Below are positions 11,701 to 20,838 of a stretch of DNA of 64,000 nt, one piece after another; the stretch's first letter is position 1, and each line of letters begins with the position of its first letter. Location: assembly GCA_905250125.1 (NCBI GenBank), contig CAJNOL010000364.1:1-64000 (forward strand). Reading direction: 5' to 3'. The notes beneath the pieces are model-generated. The model saw only the letters and a program-made list of their open reading frames with translations, had not been told where the DNA came from and made no database searches. The translations under genes and the position numbers were made by a program. This DNA is from Rotaria sordida (Eukaryota > Rotifera > Eurotatoria > Philodinida > Philodinidae).

Positions 11701-13170
11701 GTCTCATGACTATAGATTTGTGGAATCAAAGTTTTAAAGTTTGCCAGAACTACGAGAAAAAAGTTGTCTCAATCGAAACAAAAGATTATAGTTAAATATT
11801 ATATGGTTTTAAGTTTCATGAAATGCATTAATCCTTCTTACAATCAAAACCTCAATATAAAATTCTGTAAGTTAATTCTTTCTTAAATATTTTGTTTGAT
11901 AATTAAACCTTAGTAAAAAAGAAAACAATAGAATTCTACAAAAAAAAGTAAACTCCTGGATCTGAATAAAGCGAAGACTCTATTCTTTGACTTCTAAAGG
12001 CGATACTATTCTGTAGGATTTATTTATAATAGAAAATAAATTTTTCTTACACTAAAAAATGCTAATGGTTTTGTAATATCTTCTTTACAAATTGAAAATG
12101 GAAAAATCAAACGATTTAAATTATCCAATAAATTACGTCGTTGATTTTGTTCTTTAGTATTACCAAAAAAGAAATGCCGAAGATCCTAATAGAAAAAACA
12201 AATTAACAATTCTTTTTTCCTTAGTAAAATAATTCTTGTTTTGTTTGTTTTTTACTTTACAAATAATTTCAATTCCATATGCATAACTATCACTTATATT
12301 ACTACGTGTTTGTCCACCGATTTTTTCTATCTGACTGATCATTCCTAATGGTACATCAACAAGAATCTTCAATGAGAAAATAAAAAATAAATATATCAAA
12401 AAGAAAAATAATAATCTTTTATCATACTTGATCAGATTCTGATGATTTTGTAACAAATAATAAACGATATTTAGTTAGAATTAATTCACCTTGATGTGTT
12501 ACTTTGTGTTTATGACTACGATAAGTCATATCTAATAGAAATAATGTTTTAACTTTAACATTAAAACTTTGATTTTATTTTTTTTTTTTTACATTCTTTT
12601 AATTTCACATCTTCTTCACCAGGTAAAAAATCTATCGGTAATGATAATTCCTTTGTATGTGCAACAGTTGGGTGTTGTTCTGGAATTGACACTGCTGTAG
12701 TTGAGCCTATTTGCCCGTGTAAAAAACTCTAAAGAAACACGCACATAATTCAGCTATTTCAAATAGTGAAATCAATCATAGTAGAGAGCAGCGAACGAAT
12801 ACAAAAAAAAACATTTTTTATACGATCATATATATACATATATATATATAATACACTTACAAAAGTTAGAGGTAATAAATCGAGTACCTATAATGAATGA
12901 TAAATATGAGATTTATATTAAAAAGAATTTTTTTTATTTAAAACTTACGCTTATAGCTGATGAAGCATTATAATATGGTGATGAAGCAATATATTCACTT
13001 GATGACAACATTGATGAACTATCATCTTTAGCACCAAAACTCATTTGACCAGCACCATGAGATGTTGGTTTAGAATGAATAACTTTTGATATTGGATTTA
13101 ATGAAATATCTTCATGACTATTTGAACGTTTTGGTTTGTTCATTGTATTATGACGAGCATCACGAGCCAT
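8756..13170 (-). CDS. MTMR2: Myotubularin-related phosphoinositide 3-phosphatase, MTMR2/MTM1 type, 14 exons
   Basis: Exons in gene order: 13170-12949, 12887-12861, 12728-12593, 12531-12428, 12366-12256, 12185-12051, 11187-11092, 11034-10873, 10811-10540, 10483-10387, 10322-10224, 10168-10061, 9999-9913, 9055-8756. They sum to 1956 nt in one open frame (651 residues; MTMR2 is about 640). A Ser-rich N-terminus leads into the PH-GRAM domain ([27 protein letters not shown]), then the phosphatase domain with [15 protein letters not shown] and the active site HCSDGWDRT (C478, D480, R484). The family removes the 3-phosphate of PI3P and PI(3,5)P2 on endosomes. All active-site residues are present, so it should be active, unlike the dead relatives. 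The protein stops just after the phosphatase domain; the coiled coil and PDZ-binding tail of vertebrate MTMR2 are absent. The symbol is by subfamily resemblance. Confidence 0.93.
9501..9896 (-). pseudogene. Coding-like remnant inside a myotubularin intron
   Basis: In the 857-nt intron 9056-9912 the minus strand reads as near-continuous protein-like sequence (about 130 codons in two blocks, 9887-9657 and about 9645-9501), interrupted once. It ends in a stop that is closely followed by an AATAAA-type hexamer. Segments such as [18 protein letters not shown] look like real protein rather than AT noise, and the block is richer in GC than the intron around it. I do not recognise the family. It could be a decayed inserted gene copy, a mobile-element fragment or chance. 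Confidence 0.3.
11188..12050. other. Long myotubularin intron, 863 nt
   Basis: Much longer than the typical 50-100 nt introns of this gene. Positions about 11550-11650 are GC-richer than the flanks, which suggests an insertion, but I found no terminal repeats or protein match. Confidence 0.4.
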
Positions 13171-14359
13171 ATGGCAATATTTCTTCTAGTTTCTATTTTT
13201 TTTTGTATAACTATAATAAATAGATCGAAGATAGTTAAGAATATAAGTGAAAATAAAATATAAATAAGTAGATGTGTAATATATGGAGAGAAATATCGTT
13301 GAAAATGGATGATAACAATTATTGAGAACAATTTGTTTTTTTTTCAAACAAGAGTTAAGAAAATTATTCTATTTTTTAAAATGAAAATTTTTTTAGATTT
13401 TATTAAATAAAAAAAAATATTTGAAAAAGTTGTTTTCTGTTTAATTTTATTTGTTTAAAAAGATGTCACTAATAAACGGAATACGAAAAGTGTATGAGAT
13501 TTTTATTGAGTCTACCAAAGGCAATATTATCTTTCAAACATAATTATTAATTCTAAATGAAGCATCAACTTGATAATATATTGAGAAAAAGTCAATTTCC
13601 ATCAAAAAAATGAATATTGAGATAAATGCATCGGAAGATAATTCCGAAGCCTGATCTTTCATAGACAGTATGACTTTTTGTTTGACATCTAGTTTATGAT
13701 GATTTTCGTTACCTTCTGCTTGAAAAATGTTTGTTTTTTTTTTCATAAAAGATGAGAAATCTTTTTCGCTTTTTCCTTTATTTATGCTTTTTTGATTGCA
13801 CATGGCAAAGTTCTCGATGAGTCTTCGTTTATTATATTTAATTTATTTTGTTTGAAAAAGTATGTGAAGATGTAGGACATGATAGAGTTCCTTTTTTTTT
13901 AATTAAGTGCTGTTACTATTGTATAAAAGAGTATTTGTATAATTAGAGCTCCATTTTTTGAGAGTTTTTCGAGATACTGAACTTTTCATTTCTTTTCTCC
14001 TCTTAAAAAAAAGAGCTTTGCCAGGCACTGCTTCTTAGTATACACTCTCAGAAGCAAAAAGAAAGTCAATATATAGAATAAAGATCTACAGAGAATTTTG
14101 GATTGTTAAATGAGCTATTTTTGACTCTTATTTGTTGAATATCTTTCGAAAACAACATGGTACATAGCTGAAAATTTTAGCATAGCTTCTTCACTGCAGT
14201 TCCAATGTATCTTAAAAATTTCATGCGAGTTGAATGTATCTGACTCAGGATAGATTTTTGAGGAAGTAGTCTTATACATATAGTTTCTTCTTCTTTTTTT
14301 TTTTGAATTTATTTAACAAAAAAAAATTGACCAGTTAATAATGAGAAGTATTGTTTTAT
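13171..14359. other. Intergenic, no gene recognised
   Basis: About 1.2 kb: the upstream region of the myotubularin gene, with a possible 5' UTR acceptor just before its ATG, and the 3' flank of the His-rich ORF. A minus-strand frame at 13534-13803 has no support beyond being open. Confidence 0.45.
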
Positions 14360-14938
14360 TTATCGAAATCTCAATCGAAACATTGGTTGTTGCTGAATAA
14401 ATCTTGGTGATCGCATTGGTATAAAGTTTCGTTGTCTACGACATCTATCAACCATCATAAAATTAGGATTCATCAACATTCGAAATGATGGTCTAGCTGA
14501 AAATAATATTGGAGTTGTTGTTGGATGCTGTTGGTGTACACGTTCACGAGGTGTTCGACGAAATTGAACTTTTTTCTTAAAAACTTTATCGATATCATTT
14601 GCCGATGACGATCGATAGAGCTTTGGTACTGCCTTATGATCTTTGTGTAAGCGATGAGAAGAAAGTGATGATGATAATGACGATGATGATGAGAAACTGT
14701 TATGACGAGATGATGATGGAACAGATCGATGATGATGATGATGATGATGAGGAAGAATATTGTATCCAGCTTTCGTACGAGTTTTATCTACTGCTTTGAA
14801 AAAACTCTCTGGTAATTCATATTTAAATGTATCAGTAGATGATTTAGATTGATTATTTTCATTGTCTTTAATGAATTTGAATGTTGAATTTAATAAACGA
14901 TGTATAAAATTAGATTTTTGTTCGTTACTTTTCTTCAT
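14360..14938 (-). CDS. His/Ser-rich basic orphan protein
   Basis: Single open frame. I chose the ATG at 14938 (MKKSNEQKSN, 192 residues); ATGs at 14947 and 14989 would extend it slightly. Features: an amphipathic N-terminal third (FIHRLLNSTFKFIKD), a run of seven His near the middle, a poly-Ser/His linker, and a strongly basic C-terminal half rich in Arg, Met and Pro (RRTPRERVHQQ, FIPMRSPRF) ending RLRFR. There is no signal peptide or membrane segment. I recognise no family. The basic tail suggests nucleic-acid or membrane binding, which is inference only. It faces away from the DUF2961/GH172-like gene, so the two may share the region 14939-15384 as a promoter. Confidence 0.5.
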   Translation of the reverse strand: MKKSNEQKSNFIHRLLNSTFKFIKDNENNQSKSSTDTFKYELPESFFKAVDKTRTKAGYNILPHHHHHHHRSVPSSSRHNSFSSSSSLSSSLSSHRLHKDHKAVPKLYRSSSANDIDKVFKKKVQFRRTPRERVHQQHPTTTPILFSARPSFRMLMNPNFMMVDRCRRQRNFIPMRSPRFIQQQPMFRLRFR

Positions 14939-15384
14939 ATTCAACATCGTCGTTGTGACCGACTTTATTTTACCCGATATTAATATCACTATCTCTCTCT
15001 CTCGTTGATATTCTCATTTACTCTTTCTTCTCATCTTTTTTCTTCTTGTCTTCAATAGTTAGATATACACACTATCAGAGATGTGAAGTAACCAAATAAA
15101 TATTACTAAAGGCGAGAGTAATGGTTACACATCCGGTTGATCATACATCTTTTTCTTCGTTACATTCATCCGTAATATATAATCGATGAAGCACGAATCA
15201 AATCGAACATTATTATATCAACCAGACAGTTTATCATGATTTTATACAACAACGTCTATATAGCAATAAATCATTAATCAAAAAAGAAAAAAGCTTTTAT
15301 TCAAGAGAAAAGAATAGCTATCAAGTCGACATTGAAATAAAAAACCTTGTTATATAAAAGAAGAAAAATACGTTTGATACGAAT
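14939..15384. promoter_or_regulatory. Possible shared promoter between divergent genes
   Basis: Sequence of 446 bp between the start of the His-rich ORF (-) and the start of the DUF2961-like gene (+). It has CT-rich tracts near 14991-15050. No defined motif is claimed; the call rests on the divergent layout alone. Confidence 0.35.
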
Positions 15385-16594
15385 ATGTACGTCTGGGTTT
15401 TATTATTTATATGTATGATAAGCACCATTGCTCAAGATTTAAATACATTTGGTATTGGTCTATCTAATCATTGGTTGTATCCAACAGAGGTATTTATTTT
15501 CAAAATAAAAATATCAATCTATTACTAAGATTATTTTTTGATTTTATCAAGAAAAAAAGAAACTTTCAAGGTTTATTAAGTTTTCAAAACAACATTTCTT
15601 TTATTTATAGACTGAGCTCTTTAATTATACCCTGTCACAAGGTTCAACTTTTGGGGTTCTTACTCATTTTTGGACAACTGGTGATCCAGGTAAGTTTTTC
15701 AATGATATTTTTTTAAATAGATCATTTTCATGGTTTGTTTTAAAGCAATTGATGAATCTATTTTTTCATATTATATCGATGGAGAACATGTACCATCAAT
15801 ACAATTTGTAACCTATATGTTAGTTGGAGCTGGTTTTAATGATCAAACAACACCATGGGGAACTAAATGGATTGGTAAAGAAGCAAAAAATGGTGGTTGG
15901 TATAATAATTTGTAAGTTTATATTTCTTATTTTCAATTAGAATTTAAATTTGATTGATAGTCGAGTACCATTTCAAAAATCTATACGAATTACTGGTAAA
16001 TTACCATTAACAAAAACTAATCGAAAAATGATTTGGATTATTTTACGTGGTACAGAAAATTTACCAACAAATTTTCATGGTTTTCAACTTCCATGGAATG
16101 CTCGTTTAATTTTACATAAAATTGAAAATCAAACTTATAATCCATTATCATGGGTACCTCTTGTTGATATATCTAGTGGTCAAGGTCTACTTTTTTCACA
16201 TACATTAGCTGTTATTAGTGGTAATCTAAATTTTCTTGAAGGTTGTTATCATGCTTATACAAAATATGAACAAAATTTTCCAGGTTTAATTGTTTCAACA
16301 GGTACAGAAGATTATTTTGATAGTGCTTTTTATTTTAATGCTGGACAATATCATAATGAAATATCTGGTTATACACATTATAAAGAATTATCAAATAATA
16401 TATATGAATGGTCAGCTTATCGTTTACATGATTTAGATCCAATATTTTTTACGAATGGTTTTCGATTTCAATGGAGAAATGGTGATGTTATTGATGATGA
16501 TGGATTTAAATGTATTATTAATCAAGGTGGACATATTGTTGGAGCACCGACTCAATCAATTGTAACATCATATACATGGATTTATATATGGTAA
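15385..16594 (+). CDS. Secreted DUF2961 / GH172-like protein, four exons
   Basis: Exons 15385-15489, 15611-15689, 15746-15911 and 15961-16594 give 327 residues. The first 16 or so (MYVWVLLFICMISTIAQ) are a signal peptide, so the product is probably secreted. The diagnostic stretch is GTEDYFDSAFYF at residues 231-242, with FLEGCYHAY (E210) before it, as in DUF2961 proteins. Characterised bacterial members form family GH172 and act on fructose- or arabinose-containing sugars; the acidic residues of the EDYF and EGC motifs are candidates for catalysis. The substrate here is unknown. Members are common in bacteria and fungi and patchy in animals, so acquisition by transfer is plausible, although the three introns show it is settled in the host genome. 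A poly(A) signal lies 60 nt downstream. Confidence 0.78.
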
Positions 16595-16653
16595 AATTCG
16601 AATCATTTTCTTTTTTTTTTATATAATTATAACTATTATTTTGATTATGTCAT

Positions 16654-16659
16654 AATAAA
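16654..16659 (+). promoter_or_regulatory. Poly(A) signal AATAAA of the DUF2961-like gene
   Basis: AATAAA 60 nt after the stop codon, ahead of the tRNA gene on the other strand. Confidence 0.5.
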
Positions 16660-16785
16660 ATTTAGAATTTAAAAAAAATTTTATAATTAAAGAATGAAAT
16701 TAATTATTATAGAAAAAAAATGATTTTTTATTATATGAAGTAATAATTTTGTTAAATTTAAAAAAAAACTTTACTAAAAAATAAG

Positions 16786-16859
16786 CGCTCCTGGGTGGGC
16801 TCGAACCACCAGCCTTCCGGTTAACAGCCGAACGCGCTAACCAATTGCGCCACAAGAGC
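16786..16859 (-). tRNA. tRNA-Asn (anticodon GTT), copy 1
   Basis: 74 nt without an intron. Acceptor stem GCTCTTG pairs with CAGGAGC (one G-U pair); discriminator base G. The D arm, a CTGTTAA anticodon loop with GTT, and the TTCGAGC T-loop are all intact. The internal promoter boxes A and B are therefore present. A run of six T follows on the minus strand, a normal Pol III stop. Confidence 0.96.
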
Positions 16860-17257
16860 ACATACAACTATGGTTTCATTTTTTATATCAATCATACCTT
16901 CATTTAACTTGCTAACAAAGATATCAATATTACTGAAATATATAATTAATTTAAGATTTAGATAAGAAAATTTTCATTTTTTAAATTTATTGTAAATATC
17001 GAACCGGGTAAGAATGTTAATGCATAAATAGAAAGAACACATAAGGATGAAGCAATGATAAAATATATGATAATAATAGTACAATACAAACAGACTTACA
17101 ATGCTCTATCACAGCTAAAAGGATATTTCAAATGCGAACAAAGAGAAAATAAATCGAGTTGCTACAAAGAGATTCGTATTTCGCCGCTGAGAAAGAATGA
17201 ACGAAAGCAAAAAGAAAAAAAAAAGACATTTTGGAAGCCAAAGCAAAAACAAGACTA
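16860..17257. other. Spacer between the two tRNA-Asn genes
   Basis: 398 bp of AT-rich DNA with no gene. The tRNA identity stops sharply at the mature ends, so any duplication is old or involved only the tRNA. Confidence 0.6.
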
Positions 17258-17331
17258 CGCTCCTGGGTGGGCTCGAACCACCAGCCTTCCGGTTAACAGC
17301 CGAACGCGCTAACCAATTGCGCCACAAGAGC
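17258..17331 (-). tRNA. tRNA-Asn (anticodon GTT), copy 2
   Basis: Identical in sequence to copy 1 and in the same orientation. A five-T run follows for termination. Its 5' end lies only 8 bp beyond the stop codon of the membrane-protein gene on the same strand, so the tRNA sits in that gene's 3' UTR or shares its 3'-end region. Confidence 0.96.
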
Positions 17332-17339
17332 ACATCAGT

Positions 17340-20300
17340 TTAACTTGTTGAATTGATATTGTCTCTGGGTGATTGTACAATATGATCTTCAAATGAATCC
17401 ATGCCTTCAATAGGTAGTTCAGATTCTTCTTGAAGACGAGCAAACTTACCAAAACCACCTTGTACTGTATGTTCAATACGATAATATTTTTTACGACGCA
17501 CAAGTATAAGTAATCCAAGAAATATAGTGCCAAAAAGCACGACAAATAATAAAATAAAACCAATCCAACGTGTTTTTGGTGTTTGACGAGTACCATTAGT
17601 TTGATTATTTGATGACGAGTTCCCCTAAAAAAATGAAAGGAAAAATACATAGAAGAAAAGAACTATATAAATTTCTTTTTATGATATTAGCTGCTACAAA
17701 TAATCGTTTTTTTTTTCATTTCATATTCGAATATTTTTTTTTACTATTATACCAATTGTTAAGGAGTGTCTTCGAACATAAGACACTATTAGATCAACAA
17801 TGAAGTAATATCTCAGAATTTCCTGAGTTTTCTTTATATGTTGTGTATGGTAATGAGTTTCGTAACTTCCGCAATTTCTACCTCAATGTGATCATTTTTT
17901 TAAAGACTGTTATTTAAAATACTGATGAATTTTCTGCGAAAAAATTACTTTTGTCTTTCGAAATGAGGAAATTTTGACATCGTGCTCTTCTAATCATAAT
18001 TATTAATGATTTGTACTACCACATAAGAAATTTTCTTTAATTAAATATAAAATATCTAGACACCCTAAATAGAGCTCTATTTTATCCTTTATGATATTTA
18101 TTGTTAGCAAAATGTTAGTCGAGTACGTTTTGTGCGCCAACAATGGAATGTCTTAATATTTTTCTCAATAGTAGAGCTCGAAAAGTTCTATTGCGTAATA
18201 TATCTAATAGTTTTGGCTCATGTAAAAAATCAATCACTTTCAATCAAAATTCATCATTTTTCCTATTATTCATCAGATATGTTTAAAGGTACCGTCGTAT
18301 TTTTTCATAAATTATATTTTCTCGATTGCTTAAAATTTTTTTGTGTAGCTACTCTTTTTTATTGTGAGTGACTTGATAATATGTAATTATAAGGTCAGAT
18401 CTTCGATATTTATAGTGTTAACAGAAAAGATGATACACATTCAGACAGAGGCAACTTCGATAGAAAATAGCATTAAGAAAAAAAGTGGATGTATTTCCAG
18501 ATTTTGCCTGAGAAAAGTTAACTTTTACCCGAAGTAAACCTTTTATTCGCCATCAGCATTCAAAATTACACCAAAAAAACATATTTTTTCATCTTGAAAT
18601 ATTTCTTATGAAAATTTCACTATCTTTCTACTCAACTATTTATCACAAAAGTTTTATTCTGTACTCCCAGTACGTATAAAATTTCGATCGGAAATATTTT
18701 TTCTGGTGTAATTTTGTATGCTAACTGCCAATATGAGGTTTATTTCTGATAAAAGTCAATTTGTCGGAATCAAAATCTAGAAATACTTTTTTTTTTAAAT
18801 ATTATTTTCTATGAAAACTTTCTCTTAATATGTATCATCTTTTTTTCTTCACACTAAAAATATAGAAGATCTGATTTAATAATTTTGTATTATCTCGCCA
18901 TCCACAACAAAAAAAAAGTAGCTACACAAGGAAACTTTAAGCAGTCGAAAAAATATAATTTATGAAAAATACGATGGTATCTTTAAACATATCTTATGAG
19001 TGATAGAAAAAGACGATTCTTGATTGAAAGTGATCGATTTTTCGCATGAATCAAAATTGTTAAATACATTAGACGACAGAACTTATTGAGTTTGATCACT
19101 TGTGAAAATATCATGACATTCTGTTGTTGTAGTATAAATTGTTCTCAACTAACATTTTGCTAACAAAATGTCGAAAGAGTACGATAGGATTCTGTTCGAT
19201 GTATTAATATATTTTACATTTAATTAAAGAAAATTTCTGAAATTTCTTATATAGTAGTAGAAATCACTAATAATTATGATTAGAAGAGCACAATGTCAAA
19301 ATTTCCTCATTTCGAAAGGCAAAAGTAATTTTTTTCGAAAAAAATTCATCAACATTTCAAATAATAGTCTTAGAAAAAATGATCACATTGAGATAGAAAT
19401 TATGAAAGTTACTAAATTCACTATCATCTGCAACATGTCAAAAAAAGAACTCAGAAAATTTTGAGATATTATTCTATCGTCAATGTCTAAGTCTCTCAAA
19501 TACTTACTCGTAAAAAACTACTATCTTTTTTTGTAATAAATTTCGTATCACGACTAGCTGTTGTACATGTTGTACGAAAATGAAGTGATCGTGGTCGTTC
19601 TGGATGAGTACAAGTACCATTTGTACACGTTTCACGTGTTCGACATTGACTATTATTTGAACATGTTTCACCTGTACCATTATATGGTACATTAATAAAT
19701 ATGTAAACATCAGTTGCATGAATATCTCCATTAAGTAAAGCTCGAAAAAGGGATTCTGGAGTACGAAAAAATTTTCGTTCAGAACTTAATTCTTTACCAT
19801 AAATAATTTCATCTGGTCCCTTTAATTCACCAAGTTTTTTAACAATAGCGTCAAGTAATGCAGGATAAAAACCAGTAGGTGACTTATCATTATAATTTCC
19901 ATCGTGTACACCGAAATCCTTTGGTCCTAAACCACCAATTATAAGTTTTGATTTATTAAATAATATATGACGTAAATAACCCGTTGTATTATCACGATTA
20001 GGAACAGGTAATGGTGTTTCTTGAAGACATGTCTCAACTCGAATTAAATTTGTTCGATTATTCAGTGTGAGTGATGTTTCATGCGTACCGTCTCTTTGTA
20101 CATCAGCTATAGCGGCATTAAGTGCATCAAATAGATCAGTACTTGACTCATTTTTCGATACATAAGGTGCTAATGTAGGATCATATTCAGGTGCAAGAAG
20201 CATTGCTTGTGGTGAAACCAGTAATGATGAAAATACATGATAGTTTGGTGCTATGTCTTCAGCTAATATACCAGTTGAAACACCGGCTAGAAGAAGAAAA

Positions 20301-20597
20301 GATTTATTCAATGTCATGAATTAGATTATGAAAAAATATATATTACATACCAATAATTGTTTCATTCTCAATAGCTTTTAACATCTCGGTTTTATTTTCA
20401 AAAAGTACCCTTTCTACATTATTTAGTAGATATCGTTTGATAACTTCAAAATTAGCCTGTGAAAGAAATCCAACTGAATACTTTTTTAATGGAGACTGTT
20501 TAAGTAGAGTAAAAAATTCATCAAGATTTGTTATATCACATTGAATGATTGACAATGCAAATAAAATAATTGATAATGATAAATATATTCTATGCAT
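17340..20597 (-). CDS. Single-pass membrane protein with a substrate-binding-protein-like ectodomain
   Basis: Exons 20597-20351, 20286-19508 and 17624-17340 join in frame to 436 residues. A signal peptide (MHRIYLSLSIILFALSIIQC) precedes an ectodomain of about 320 residues with many N-glycosylation sites. Inside it, SPTGFYPALLDAIVKKLGEL resembles the start of bacterial type-3 solute-binding domains and ionotropic receptor ligand cores, as do SVGFLSQANFEVI and FSSLLVSPQAML. A short Cys cluster (CSNNSQC, CTNGTC) leads to a linker, one membrane segment (residues about 350-375) and a tail of about 65 residues with acidic patches. It is probably a cell-surface sensor or binding protein; there is no channel or kinase part. 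The last intron (1,883 nt) is almost entirely one palindrome. The fold assignment is by pattern and weak. Confidence 0.6.
17805..19471. repeat. Giant imperfect palindrome in an intron, about 1.67 kb
   Basis: Two arms of about 0.8 kb face each other around a centre near 18,638. Matching pairs include caaaattacacc at 18561 with ggtgtaattttg at 18705, and taatatctca at 17807 with tgagatatta at 19462. Another pair is the segments 17900-18060 and 19200-19370 around the GAGGAAATTTTGACA motif. Arms look roughly 80% alike by eye with small gaps; the unpaired centre is under about 60 nt. It fills the intron 17625-19507. RNA from this intron would form a very long hairpin. Confidence 0.85.
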
Positions 20598-20838
20598 ATT
20601 GAAATAATCTAAAAAGAATCAAATATAAGTTATTAACAAAGACGTTTGTTTACCACGAAACAAAAAAAGAAAACGAATAAATATGTATGTAAAACAATAT
20701 TAATTAATGACAACAAAAGCTTTACAGACGAAAAAAAAATAATAATAATCATAATTTATCTTGTCTTTTTTCCTTTTTCTAATTACGAAATAGAATTTTT
20801 CAATAATGAGATTAATAAACAAAAAAACATAATAATTT

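Noticed and set aside
15471-15716. 81-codon plus-strand frame
   Set aside because: Spans an intron of the DUF2961-like gene in the wrong frame.
17055-17333. Open frames over the second tRNA-Asn on both strands
   Set aside because: They are read-throughs of the tRNA gene itself.
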